The notes: generated from the letters alone by a model not told the origin. A DNA stretch of 64,000 bases from CAJCIS01 sp965276755 (GCA_965276755.1 OZ255625.1:1550001-1614000); one strand, 5' to 3'. Counted from the first letter of the stretch, positions 22,101 to 28,208 are shown. Program-made: numbers and translations.

Positions 22101-22820
22101 GGTGGTGAGCTGCGCGGCCGCGATGCTGGCGGTGGACGCCACCAGCGAGCCCACATTGAGCTGGCTGCCGGCGCCGAACAGCACGCCGTTGGCGTTCAGG
22201 ATGAACACCTTACCGGGGGCGGAGATCTGGCCCAGGATCGTGGTGGGATTGGCGAGCGGGTCTTCGATCCTGTTGATGGCGACCCAGGTGCCGGCCAGCG
22301 CGCCGCCGGCGCTCTGGTTGTAAATCAGCTTGGTGTGGGCGCCGATATTGTAGGTCTGCCAGGTCAGGCTCGCCACCGGCGCGGTCTGGGTCACGGTGAC
22401 GTTCGTGGTGCCCGCGGCGATGGACTGGGTGAGGGCACTGGCCGCACCGCTCCACAACGTGGTGCCGTTGCTGCCAGCCACACCTTGTGCCTGCTGCAGG
22501 CCGCCCGGGGCGATGCCGTCCGGCACCGGCGCGCCGGTATAGCTCATGCCCGCGAGCGCCTGGGCCAGGCTGCGGAAGCGCGCGGCGGCGGCGGCCACGT
22601 TCTGGGCACCGAGGCTGGCCTGGCGCGCGGCGTGTGCGCTGGCGGTGTTGATGCTGGTGGCGGCACTGAGGGTCGGGCCCTGGGCGAGGGCCTGGTTGAT
22701 GGAGCGGAAGCTGCCCGCACGCGCGGCGGTTGGCAGGGCCGCGGTGCTGGCGAGAAGCGCGGTTGCGCTGACGCTGTGCAGCAGGGCGCGGCGGCCGGCG
22801 GAACGCGAGGGGGGTGTCAT
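10194..22820 (-). CDS. Giant filamentous haemagglutinin-family exoprotein (TPS domain, DUF3739)
   Basis: About 4,208 residues, a third of a percent of a typical genome in one gene. A signal peptide (SVSATALLASTAALPTAARA) is followed by a two-partner-secretion domain at roughly residues 110-260 with LTWQTYNIGAHT, SAPGKVFILNANGVLFG and VGSLVAST; the usual NPNG is NANG here. The body is Gly/Ala/Ser/Thr-rich beta-helix repeat (GGTITVAAGST, ALAAGATLDASG and similar). The C-terminal about 400 residues (GDINAGIGAKT, PAGNISLIAPQGTIDAGE, AGIRVSGNLVLAAARV) match DUF3739, common in large FHA-like proteins of Proteobacteria. A TpsB pore would be needed for export but is not in the window. ATG 22820 was chosen; TTG 22829 is also possible. 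Confidence 0.92.
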   Translation of the reverse strand: MTPPSRSAGRRALLHSVSATALLASTAALPTAARAGSFRSINQALAQGPTLSAATSINTASAHAARQASLGAQNVAAAAARFRSLAQALAGMSYTGAPVPDGIAPGGLQQAQGVAGSNGTTLWSGAASALTQSIAAGTTNVTVTQTAPVASLTWQTYNIGAHTKLIYNQSAGGALAGTWVAINRIEDPLANPTTILGQISAPGKVFILNANGVLFGAGSQLNVGSLVASTASIAAAQLTTDTNGLINGFSLYGTIAAGNIVTPTFTGASDTASIIVAPGATITATAPAGSGYVMLLADTVQNGGVIATPHGQTILAAGTGFQLQPGYSVSNPTATVIGSEIAVTNVPGTTLGVATNSGIVLADQGDVTMVGHSVDQAGVILATTTVNARGTVHLLTDASDPTASVNLAASSITEILPEDDGSTALDSQRAANLASSIIDNGLRLTQKGPLNTANTLADTLGESRIELSTGGSVAIAGGAMALAQGGQVAVGAGKSIALASGATIDVSGTNAVLPASADSLLITGIVPYYLRDSAANRTGPLEFGTASIDLRTVTAQIANGGYTGNIYNQGGLLELSGNLALTPHGIEEWSALGGQVTLQSAASNAGTLTGGTITVAAGSTINLTGGTVTYQAGLLAQSYVQAADGEIFNINDAPGDLVYTGLYKGEIAAHPRWSITQTFANPLLTPAEIYQPAYTIGRDSGSLTVASASGAIDGSIDAGVTVGEGQTAMRPTGIIDPFLLSQSVAPIAGTLSEGVYLGGAQYGTATLGSLFSSNVLITGSLPLPIGVLGALPETVAGTISISADALNADGLANITIYTAGGLALGAPLTVADGGHVTLGAPVIEDEASITAHGGAIALTNLLPSLGSVPAPIAQTPGTIALAAGATLDASGAWTNLARNPGEAGAQGYAAGGTITVAGTGPVDLAAGSVLDVSSGGVLSAAGKLTNEAGGSITVSADIVPLQSATLDSAGAVSLDADFRGYATGNAGTLSLQAPVFLLGGGAPAQAGTVVVADTLFASGFGDYVLNGDAGLSVAAGAEIAITRPVYSLANALLPTGAEASGAYTLLLPALYTQQKGADAFAQRSGASLVLQSSIDASLYNGGGGPVSIGAGASLGVDPGQSITLAGYGQVTVLGTLSAHGGTIGVFNTRFEQPVTDPSHGIASNVQDGLSVWIGDGAVLDVSGRAALMTDGLGRRFGQSQAGGTILLGGEGGLDPNSAQSTYAQVIVRPGAVLDAQGASAAVEVVPGTETAPTPTASTPATLLSGAGGTIEARSYFGVALDGTMLAGGAGAGAAGGTLDMRLDPLTLNGFYGLPAVYYAPSQILVSQDGVAVQPGTGIAPGDPTVAATLRLGRISQQQIDAGGFDAVSLYAQDQIVFDHSVDLSLGRSLVLSTTTIGDNDAASAVTVHVPYLSLFGYSQGAQGGLDLNGPSSLSSLATASTLSLDADFIDVTNALTLGGIRVVGSPSAMMGGPVQGTFTAQSYGFATTLLDSAGDIRFDVTSDPASSIITSIASTGDITLQGQQVYPATGAKALVTAGEQANPLPGTNPLAGGTLTILNQPGAAPQAPLSVGGTLSLWADTIDQEGVLRAPEGAIDLGEQRGDGVIQPFTDAVVLAPGSVTSVSLYGQTVPYGGTVDGVNYLFAGLPPLTFNPQVVVSSANIDVQSGAAIDLRGGGTLSGAAFIAGRGGSADVNRVPLLQSGTGTLAANTADQVFAIVPGSQAQYAPVSPGDVGYAAPAQGEQITIRAGEVAGLAAGTYTLLPAYYDLLPGAYRVELTGAPMARGSSGPFGNFTTEAAVTLGTANTGIVAATPTEALITSGAGVRQLSQYNEESYNAFEVAQAATFNAPRPLLPQDAKTLVLSINTPAMVPADDMPVSIGAASLLQSAPAGGYGATMEITALNPLEIVGPGDAVVPVATVSARGSITIEPGFGLESGMLSALDVARLVIGGTLSASAVSPDVEDVRGQAPALVVAAHADLTAGDIMLTASGSGQITVHTGAVLSTLGQPATAYGLAQGIYFNSDGVTQQEGGSPVLSLSNVTVVFTPNALTANGAAITIDAGATLEASGSLNFNAPQGSSVQIGEASLHAAEISVQVADINIGSTKALADFAGLLPQGLALDTVSLNTLAQGSAELSLTANEAVNIIGSVALNSGSTSLVLNTPAIYGYGIGMVTSAGSTSVTDPGVVSITAPRFTWSGVAAPFLLQTGSNTTGSATPGGALVGVAGTQTLTGAASLAIDAGTIVLGYGPSVQVDNQVVLDRLAVGFGAVSLAASGQITANNQSALSVFATQTTFGQAGTGGNLTLTSPLITAASGAVLDLTAGGTLTAGGGTGTATGSIATLGATIDLTAGTIVTSTAFALPSGKLVINAADGIDLAAGTSIDLAGRTVKLFDQTAYSSGGTLVMAAGAAGIAEDVGAAIDVSSPGAAAGSVSATAPTGAVNFDGTLSGSAASGQNGGSFAVSALSLPAFDGLNASLDAGGFTMARHFEAATGDITVDRTVTAHTVDIAADAGAITVTGTINASGSNPGSIGLSAGTTLSLGAPGVAAVLDAHATHLAVDSYGNPIDAENTAHVSLTSLNDTNSSLSGSVALVDAVIDVGNVGVALGQIDINAPRASTGGTVNSVAVTIAGPLNVSSAATITVNAFAAYSPTDAEGTIVQNNGTGNTQGQPYSPYSQAGTLGIDQVGLDNATYMAFVDANGVGLAAQFAALNGTAGVLHLRPGVLIESSAASGGNLTISGDIDLSRLRTDDPGQFGLVHKMGVDGSGEPGAIVFRAANDLTINGSVTDGFSRPPDESGGPPLDADQNGWKYRQQKYVGGEISNADVLLPAGAVAVDGKQGVVSGQIVLVGSSSGGNATIFDTTRPISLNYAIVIQPAYLNANVVIPFAVTLGSAAPPIPTGGWVATAPIMRNGMVLFARGQLIPAGFVFQVGDVLQSGSVMPVSVQTGVDASGTGQTVPAGTPFSVFNDLNIYLAQDTAVLPVNALIPSNTDAYFGAVNAAGNTVGVGGIDLRPTQKIVGRMVQGYLIPLAPLLPAGSQSWSMDFVAGANLGGADLHAVQPLAALDGGVFAPATGMTNQARGSILLDDQHYYSNAGGIPSLAFSVIRTGTGALSLVAGGDIDQSSLYGIYTAGTQSLLPQGENAQFNVPRQHNGGHYLLFGEGKEIASTLIEQSYQANYPNGGGDVLFAAGGDVTGDLYGTTNNSQNGSGTPASDAIGNWLWRQGSTQLGQPSAWWINFGTLADPLTAGGFNSGITIPVQMVGFQGIGALGGGNVTVDIGGDAGQMTDRDQGGNGAQGAFQQRGEGLVIAVGSTGRLLPGTTTPVETGGGDISVTIGGTLNPLDAAAYGIGATSGSTSFETPAVNGDIIDVRGNIVVAAGAIGRIDPIYSASTVILGDPRTLDPFTSEDGVPNGGIEVAPGDGTVAISTLRDLVLAGAADPGRVVEQSFTRLDAYRSALTGYADSGGDTGFTLWQADTSIALFSNGGSVTPTTVPNTQPNALVFANDAPTDYRSIYPPNLFVTAATGNIIYGQYGVSSASDAAIGTTTSGAESLETMPAPNGEVSFLAARSINANYYIVDISGADPLGLSRPTDPAFTSAVNKPGGLTNIVTTPLIDATTEELFALEADTPTTNLHAHDLTPARFYAATGDILDFQTGETLSFVNSGIVDATWYIAAKPVWIVAGQDIVSSGTRPEADPNSAVFALQENQSAYGVLPNGESEFSSGNLFFNTGADAISLIQAGRDILSTYAYVGGPGLLQVQAGRNLYQASVLSAGGQILDFGSFKSLGNDLIAGSPISLSGGAGISVLAGVGAAGPDYTAFADLYFNPLNQANLALPLTDPSNAKKVQQVYAAPLAAWLAANYGYTGNADGALAAFLALPAVDQGVFVRQVYFDELAASGAQESNPASPFFGSYARGRLAIDTLLPSNDHGIGAPVGYTGAITMYSGTVLNAPTVSAVPLTTPTGANAIFDGGIATLFGGNVQVIDPGGEAIFGVPGGPAPGNSSGIVTYGSGSIDSYSLGSVLLGKSRIFTTAGGNILIWSSLGDINAGIGAKTTQVYDPPVLVYDALGDVTDTPPAVTTGAGIATLQPLPDVPAGNISLIAPQGTIDAGEAGIRVSGNLVLAAARVTGAANIAVKGSTQGAPTVSVASLGAVEAAGAAAGAAQSAAQNQGTRGGESGQAASVLDVEVLSIGGTYDEERKRRRAM

Positions 22821-23071
22821 GGAGGTCAAGGCGCGGCACCCGGTCGGAAGGGAGAGTGGTGCCTAGCAGACGCGGGCGTTCGGAACAGCCGCGCGGCGGC
22901 AGGGTTAATAAAACTGTCATTGAGAGTGGCGGCTGGACTTCGACGAAAACGGACGGTGCCTCGCTTGCCAGCCGGATAGGTGGCAGTCCCGACCCAAGCT
23001 GGCATTGCAGTTGGCATACCAGACGTCTATCTTTGCGCTGCAATACTGTCGAAAATGGCTGGGAGCCCGTC

Positions 23072-23341
23072 TTGGCATTGTTACCTAATCCTATTGTTAG
23101 CAGCGGGCAGCAGAACGTGCTGTTCTCTAGTCACGCGCGGTTCAGAATGGACGAGCGCGATGTTGACAGCAGCGTCATCGAGAAGATATTGGCATCACCA
23201 CAAGCTGATTTCGCGGTTGATCCAAAATCAGGAAATTACGTCTTCCGAGCCAACGAATACAGAATCGTCGTGAGGAAGGAATCCGACAGTTCTTTTTTAG
23301 TTACGTCATTATTCAAGACGGACCAAAGTCCATTTGCTTGA
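23072..23341 (+). CDS. DUF4258-like small protein
   Basis: 89 residues. A SSHARFRMDERDV segment followed by VDPKSGNYVFRANEYRIVVRKE and LVTSLF fits DUF4258, a RelE/BECR-like small fold often found beside toxin-antitoxin or defence genes. TTG at 23072 was chosen because GGGAG sits six bases upstream. It ends 15 bases before the DUF4263 remnant, suggesting one transcription unit. The region is clearly less GC-rich than the flanking genes, which points to horizontal acquisition. Whether it is a toxin, an antitoxin or neither cannot be told. Confidence 0.65.
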   Translation: MALLPNPIVSSGQQNVLFSSHARFRMDERDVDSSVIEKILASPQADFAVDPKSGNYVFRANEYRIVVRKESDSSFLVTSLFKTDQSPFA

Positions 23342-23356
23342 CGGATCCGCTGACGT

Positions 23357-23978
23357 ATGCCTGTTTTGGAGCCTGCGCCGAACTTCGACCTGGCTGCGGC
23401 TGAAGTCCAGCTACTTTCTTACCGCATGTGGCTCAAAGATCACCCGTTTACGATCGAGAAACATGCTGTGGCAACGCTCAGGTCGCTTCCGGCTCTGAGC
23501 CCGCTGATCGGCATGTATGATGGCCGAAAGTATCCGGTGTCTCAGAAGTGGGAGTTTCAGATACAAGGCGTGATCCGCGCAGACTATGTAGCGGGGACGT
23601 CTTCAACAGGCGAATTTGTCTTTGTGGAGTTTGAAGGCGCACAGGAACATAGCATATTTGGTCCGTCAGGCACAAATCAAATGCGGTTGGGGTAGTCAGG
23701 CACAACATGGCTTTAGCCAAATAGCTGACTGGTCGTGGGCAAAGAACGAACCACAGCATTCACGCATATATCAGACGACTCTCAGCGCTAACAAATCAAC
23801 AGAGTCTTACGTTTTAGTCTGTGGGCGGGACGGTTCTCTCGTCGATCATGAGCGTTCCAGGCTTTTCTAGCGCTATACCAAGACGGCGATTGCAGGTTGT
23901 CGTGTTCTCTTCCAAACCTACGACGACCTCGCTGAACACTTTGAAGGCGTTCTGGATTTTGCCCGCAGCCTGCGCTGA
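23357..23978 (+). pseudogene. Broken Shedu-like (DUF4263, SduA domain) gene
   Basis: The first 112 codons (frame of ATG 23357) encode an N-terminal region and a PD-(D/E)XK-like core, VIRADYVAGTSSTGEFVFVEFE, then stop at 23693 after SGTNQMR. The continuation WGSQAQHGFSQIADWSW and ESYVLVCGRDGSL is in the next frame from about 23689, consistent with one extra base near CGGTTGG. That frame meets TAG at 23868 but stays open afterwards in register: RYTKTAIAGCRVLFQTYDDL and a natural stop at 23976. The order matches DUF4263/Shedu nuclease proteins. Two lesions make it a probable pseudogene, unless the first is a sequencing error. Confidence 0.75.
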
Positions 23979-24058
23979 TGGCGGCGATTGAGGTTTTTGT
24001 GCCTTTTTAAATCGGCTATCAGGCGCGTGAACCTGCACGTCCCCTCGCGCGGCGCCGG

Positions 24059-25387
24059 TCAGTTCGCTTCCGCAGGACCCTTTACTTCTTTGCCTTTGTT
24101 TGCGTGCGGGAAACCGCCAGCCGGGACCGGAAGCTCCAAAAACCCGCATAACTCTATCCACCCATCGCCCTCAAATACAGAAAACCGCAGCAGCTTGCCC
24201 GGCTTGTCGGCGAAAAAGCCGTCCACCCGCGCAGCCCAGTGCGCGTGCACGGTTGCAAGATCCGGATGGCGCCAAATGGAATTATGGATCGGCAGGCGCG
24301 CAGCCAGCGGCGAGTCCGCACCCTCGGCCGCCGCAGTCGCATCAATATCCCGCGCCTCCTCGCTGCCACGAACACGCATGCGATGCGCGCGCACGCTCGC
24401 CTCCCAGCTCGCGCGCGGCCGCGTGGTGCAGATGAACAGCGCGTTGGGAAATTTTGCGTAGAGCATTTCGAAATGCGCAGAGACGGGGCCGTCGTTCAGC
24501 GCGTCGAACAGATCGAAATCGGCGTCTTCGATAATGGCGTGTGTGATCGGGTTGCGGAAATGCGCGGTCTGCCAACCAAGCATCTCCAGTGCCGCGGCAA
24601 GTGATGTGGTGCCGGTCTTGCTCAAGCCGATACCAAAGATTTTCCGGCGCGCGGGGTCGGGAAAGCCGGGCGCGGCCAGGCGCTCGGCGATGCGCGTGAG
24701 CGGCTCGCTCCATTGCGGCATGGTCGCGCCGCCCTCCTCCCAGCGTCGTAGAAAACCGCCATAATCGCGTGTGGCGATGTCGCAGCGCAGAAGCAGCGTG
24801 CGGATAATTGGTGCGTCGCGCGCCAGGTCAGGTAATTGCGGCAAGCCGGCCAGCGCGTCGGCGGCAGCGCGCCATCGCGCGCGGGCTGGCTCGGGCGCAA
24901 AGCAGATGGCGGCGCGGTCTGCCAGGCCGTGAAGCTGAGATGGCGTGGTTGCAAGCTTCAGCAAGCGATCGAAAACATTGCGGGCCGCGGCATGGTTCTC
25001 CAACGCAAGCAAGGCGCGGAAATGCGGAAAAAGGGCCGCGGCCGCAGGTTCGTCGCGCAGCGAGCCCGTGGCCGCCTCGCAGGCCAGCGCCGCACGGCTG
25101 CGGGTCTGCACCAGCACACGCAGCAGGGCTTGGCGGGCAGCCTCGCTCTCGGGATAGCGCGCGAGGAGGTCAGCCGTGGCGTGGCGCGCTGCCTCCACGT
25201 CACCAACGGCTGCCATGGCGCGCAACGCGCCCAAAAGCCAGGCGTGCGGCGCGGGGTCAGGTGCTGCGGCCAGGCAGCGCCGCCAGGTCTCGCGGGCCGC
25301 CGCCCAGTCGCCGGCGCGAGCTTGGGCGAGGGCAAGGCCAGGGGCTCTGCCCCCAACCCTTGAAAGAGGGGACCCCGCTAAGGACAA
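24059..25387 (-). CDS. Sulfotransferase-family protein with TPR-like N-terminus; 5' end runs into repeat C
   Basis: 442 residues. Residues about 18-190 are Ala-rich helical repeats (ARAGDWAAARETW, GDVEAARHATADLL) like TPR units. From about residue 245 a sulfotransferase-like domain begins with FGIGLSKTGTTSLAAALEML, the 5'-phosphosulfate-binding loop of PAPS enzymes; FICTTRPRASWEASVRAH is the matching 3'-phosphate region. The acceptor is unknown. The first 17 codons, from TTG 25387, lie inside repeat C copy 1 and read as repeat translation, so the native start has probably been lost or moved. No Shine-Dalgarno was seen. Confidence 0.8.
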   Translation of the reverse strand: MSLAGSPLSRVGGRAPGLALAQARAGDWAAARETWRRCLAAAPDPAPHAWLLGALRAMAAVGDVEAARHATADLLARYPESEAARQALLRVLVQTRSRAALACEAATGSLRDEPAAAALFPHFRALLALENHAAARNVFDRLLKLATTPSQLHGLADRAAICFAPEPARARWRAAADALAGLPQLPDLARDAPIIRTLLLRCDIATRDYGGFLRRWEEGGATMPQWSEPLTRIAERLAAPGFPDPARRKIFGIGLSKTGTTSLAAALEMLGWQTAHFRNPITHAIIEDADFDLFDALNDGPVSAHFEMLYAKFPNALFICTTRPRASWEASVRAHRMRVRGSEEARDIDATAAAEGADSPLAARLPIHNSIWRHPDLATVHAHWAARVDGFFADKPGKLLRFSVFEGDGWIELCGFLELPVPAGGFPHANKGKEVKGPAEAN

Positions 25388-25534
25388 GTCCTTAGAACCT
25401 GATTTGTAGGAAGGAGGAGGGGGCCAACGAGGCTCTATCCACCCGCGAGTCGGCCCCCTCCTCCTTCCTACAAATGGGGGTCTGGGGCCTCAGGCCGCAG
25501 CGGGGGTCCAGGGGGCAGAGCCCCCTGGCCTTAC
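25345..25534 (-). repeat. Repeat C copy 1
   Basis: About 190 bp with terminal inverted repeats of the type AAGGCCAGGGGCTCTGCCCC at one end and GGGGGCAGAGCCCCCTGGCC at the other. In the middle is a perfect 24-bp inverted repeat, 25402-25425 against 25452-25475, with a 26-base loop. Between them lie the palindrome CTAAGGACAAGTCCTTAG and the GGGGCCTCAGGCC motif. It sits between the sulfotransferase 5' end and the SGNH hydrolase 3' end. Copy 2 at 51930 is in the opposite orientation. Confidence 0.93.
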
Positions 25535-26287
25535 TCACAACGCCCCCCGCGCCCGATCGCCCAGCACGGCGCTGAGAGTCGGCTCGATCGCCGCCGCCAT
25601 TGCCGCCTGCGTCTGCGCGTTCGGATGCAGGGCGGGCCGTGACGGCATCATATTCGGGTCCAAAAAGCGGTGCGCATCCACGCGCCCTCCCACCACGAAC
25701 AACCCTGACAGGTCAATGAAACTTGCCTCCCGCCCGTCCCGGTAGCGCGCAGCCAGCGCGCGGTTCAGCGCAACCGTGTTCTGGTCAACCCAGGCGCCCC
25801 GAATACACGGCAGCACGCCCACCAGCAGCACGCGCACGCCAGGCAGCCGCCGGTGCAGCTCGGTCACGATAGCGGCAATCCCCGCCTCGGTCGGCCCCGC
25901 CCCCCAGTGAAGATGGCCGAAATTATTGGCCCCGATCAGCACCACCGCCGCGCGCGGGTGAATGCCGGCGGCTTCTCCGTTCTCGATGCGCCAGAGCAAA
26001 TGGGAGGTCGCATCCCCATTGAAGCCCAAGTCGAGCGCGTGGCGCCCGCCGTAATAATGCTGCCAGGCCGGCGCGAAATCCGCCCGTTCCCAATCCTGCG
26101 TAATGCTGTCGCCATACCAAACTAAATCCACACGCCCCGCGGCGCGGATTTCGGCGGCCTTTTGCGCCAGACGCGCCCGCCACCACCCAAGGTCGGCGCG
26201 CGAGAGCGGCAGGCTTGCCGCGCGATCGGGCAGGCCCGCGCCGCCCAGCAGAAACGCTGCCGCCACCGCGAGCAGCGCGCGCCTCAC
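25535..26287 (-). CDS. SGNH/GDSL hydrolase, exported
   Basis: 250 residues with an N-terminal hydrophobic signal (LLAVAAAFLLGGAGLP). Block I is VWYGDSIT with the nucleophilic Ser, block II LDLGFNGDAT, block III LIGANNFGH and block V ALHPNAQTQ with the catalytic His. This is the platelet-activating-factor acetylhydrolase-like branch of SGNH esterases. The substrate is unknown; a role on acylated envelope glycans is plausible because of the adjoining uppP. GTG at 26287 overlaps the uppP stop by four bases, so the two are translationally coupled. Confidence 0.88.
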   Translation of the reverse strand: MRRALLAVAAAFLLGGAGLPDRAASLPLSRADLGWWRARLAQKAAEIRAAGRVDLVWYGDSITQDWERADFAPAWQHYYGGRHALDLGFNGDATSHLLWRIENGEAAGIHPRAAVVLIGANNFGHLHWGAGPTEAGIAAIVTELHRRLPGVRVLLVGVLPCIRGAWVDQNTVALNRALAARYRDGREASFIDLSGLFVVGGRVDAHRFLDPNMMPSRPALHPNAQTQAAMAAAIEPTLSAVLGDRARGAL

Positions 26288-27129
26288 GCCCACAGCATCC
26301 ACCCCGCACACGCCGCGCCGATGGCAATGCAATAATACGCGAACGGATTGAGCGCCCACCGGTCATGATCGGCAAACCATCGCATGAGAAAGGCCGTGCT
26401 GGCAAAGGCGACGACGCCTGCAATAACGGCGGCAATGGCCGCAATCTGGAACGTGCCCGCCGGCACGCCGGCGTGCAGCAGCTTGGGCACCTCCAGCGCC
26501 GTCGCCCCCAGAATGATCGGCAGGGCGATCAGGAAGCTGAAATGGGCGGCGCCGCTATGATCGATGCCGCGTAGCAGGCCGCCCACGATCGTCGCACCAC
26601 TACGCGAAATCCCGGGCAGAAGCGCCAGGCATTGCCACAGGCCGATGACCACGGCATCCATCGTGCTGAGCGTCGCCACGGGCCGCGCGCCCAATCTCGC
26701 CGGAGCTCGGCGCAGTCGCTCACCCGCCAGCAGCAGGATGCCATTGGCGACCAGAAAGCCCGCCGCGATCACCGGCGTGCCGAACAGGCGGCGCAGGGCA
26801 TGCTCCAGCGCGGCACCCAGGATCACGGCCGGGATCGTTGCCACTATCAGCAGCCAGGCGATGTGCCGGCTTTCCCGCGTGCGGTGCGCGTCGGACAATC
26901 CTGCCACGCCCGTCAGCAGCGCCCACCAATCGCGCCAGAAATAGGCCAGCAGGGCGGCCGCGGTGCCCAGATGCAGCAGCACCAGGAAGGGCAGAAAGGC
27001 CGGCGCGTGCTGGTCCATGCCCCAGCCAAGCAGGCGCGGCAGGATGACTGCGTGGCCGAGCGAGCTGATGGGGAAGAGCTCGGTGGCACCCTGGACGATG
27101 GCGATGATGATGGCTTGGAGCAGGGTCAT
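26284..27129 (-). CDS. uppP: Undecaprenyl-diphosphatase
   Basis: Inner-membrane phosphatase that converts undecaprenyl pyrophosphate to the monophosphate carrier lipid used in peptidoglycan and O-antigen synthesis; it also confers bacitracin resistance. 281 residues with about eight transmembrane segments. Catalytic motifs: QGATELFPISSLGH near the N-terminus (the consensus EG is QG here) and LLPGISRSGATIVGG near residue 170 with the essential Arg/Ser. ATG at 27129. It is the first gene of a coupled pair with the SGNH hydrolase. Confidence 0.96.
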   Translation of the reverse strand: MTLLQAIIIAIVQGATELFPISSLGHAVILPRLLGWGMDQHAPAFLPFLVLLHLGTAAALLAYFWRDWWALLTGVAGLSDAHRTRESRHIAWLLIVATIPAVILGAALEHALRRLFGTPVIAAGFLVANGILLLAGERLRRAPARLGARPVATLSTMDAVVIGLWQCLALLPGISRSGATIVGGLLRGIDHSGAAHFSFLIALPIILGATALEVPKLLHAGVPAGTFQIAAIAAVIAGVVAFASTAFLMRWFADHDRWALNPFAYYCIAIGAACAGWMLWA

Positions 27130-27198
27130 GCGACTCGCCGCGGTAGGTCAGGGCAGGTGTTGCGGGGAGTGGCGGTTGCGCGCAAGGGGGAAAGAAAA

Positions 27199-27302
27199 AG
27201 CTGGGGGAGATGTGCCATCCCCCCCAGACCCCCCGTCGTTATTTAGTTCTCGTCCTAAATAATGACGGGGGGTCTGGGGGGGATGGCACATCTCCCCCAG
27301 CT
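27199..27302. repeat. Repeat A copy 6 (inverted pair)
   Basis: Near-perfect doublet. The arms at about 27201-27246 and 27255-27300 are inverted over at least 40 bases, including the central TTATTTAG/CTAAATAA extension. The right arm is read in frame as the C-terminus of the epimerase. The copy lies between uppP and the epimerase, both on the minus strand. Confidence 0.96.
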
Positions 27303-28208
27303 CTTCAGCCCGCGCAATCCCTCAGCAAGCCAGGTCTGCGCGGAAACCCCCAAGCGGCTCCGCGCCAGGGACGGATCACCCACCGACTTACGAATGTCAC
27401 CGCGCCGTGCCGGACCATGCCCGATCGCGGGCGTAACCCCCGCAATCCCGCCCAGCACGCGCGCAAGCTCGCCCACCGAGGTCTCGCGCCCTGTGCAGAC
27501 ATTGAGCGCGCCTGCCCCCGGCGCCCGCCCCAGCGCGTGCAGCGCCGCGCGCAGATGCGCCACCACATCGCCGACATGGACGAAGTCGCGCGTCTGACCG
27601 CCATCGCCGTGCAGGGTGATCGGCAAGCCTGCGGCAATCCGGTCGGCAAAGACGCTGATGACGCCGCTATAGGGCGAGGACGGGTCCTGCCGCGGCCCAT
27701 AGACGTTGAAGAAGCGCAGGCCGAGCGTCGGCACGCCATGCACGTGCCAGGCAACGCTTGCGTGCAGTTCGGAGGCGAGCTTGTCGGCGCCGTATGCGGT
27801 CTGCGGCGCCGGGCGCGCATCCTCGGCCGCGACCTCCCCGCCCAGATCGCCATAAATCGCCGCCGAGGAGGCGTAGACGACGGGCACGCGCGCGCCGCGG
27901 GCCGCGTTCAGCACGGCGACCGTGCCGCCGAGATTGATGCGGCTGGTGCCGATCCAGTCCTCGTTGCCTCGCTGCACCGAGGCAATCGCGGCCAGGTGAA
28001 AGCAGCCGTCGACACCATCCATCGCGGCCTGGGTGGTGGCGGGCTCGGCCACATCGCGCACGATCAGCTCGGCCTGCGGCGCCAGGTTGGCGCGCTTGCC
28101 CGTCGACAGATCGTCCAGCACGCGCACCCGGTGGCCATCGGCCAGCAGGGCGTCCGCAAGATGCGAGCCTATGAAGCCGGCGCCGCCGGTGACTAGAAAC
28201 AGGCTCAA
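27255..28208 (-). CDS. NAD-dependent epimerase/dehydratase with repeat-encoded tail
   Basis: 317-residue extended SDR enzyme. TGGAGFIGSHLADALL is the NAD-binding glycine motif, LAAIASV and the catalytic S-A-A-x12-Y-x3-K set (YASSAAIYG and AYGADKLASE) follow, and RFFNVYGPRQDPSSPYSGV is typical of UDP-glucose 4-epimerase-like enzymes. It probably interconverts a nucleotide sugar for envelope glycans. The TTG start is at 28208. The native protein should end near residue 301; the last 16 residues (KSWGRCAIPPRPPVII) are translated from the right arm of repeat A copy 6, with the stop in the repeat centre. Confidence 0.9.
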   Translation of the reverse strand: MSLFLVTGGAGFIGSHLADALLADGHRVRVLDDLSTGKRANLAPQAELIVRDVAEPATTQAAMDGVDGCFHLAAIASVQRGNEDWIGTSRINLGGTVAVLNAARGARVPVVYASSAAIYGDLGGEVAAEDARPAPQTAYGADKLASELHASVAWHVHGVPTLGLRFFNVYGPRQDPSSPYSGVISVFADRIAAGLPITLHGDGGQTRDFVHVGDVVAHLRAALHALGRAPGAGALNVCTGRETSVGELARVLGGIAGVTPAIGHGPARRGDIRKSVGDPSLARSRLGVSAQTWLAEGLRGLKSWGRCAIPPRPPVII

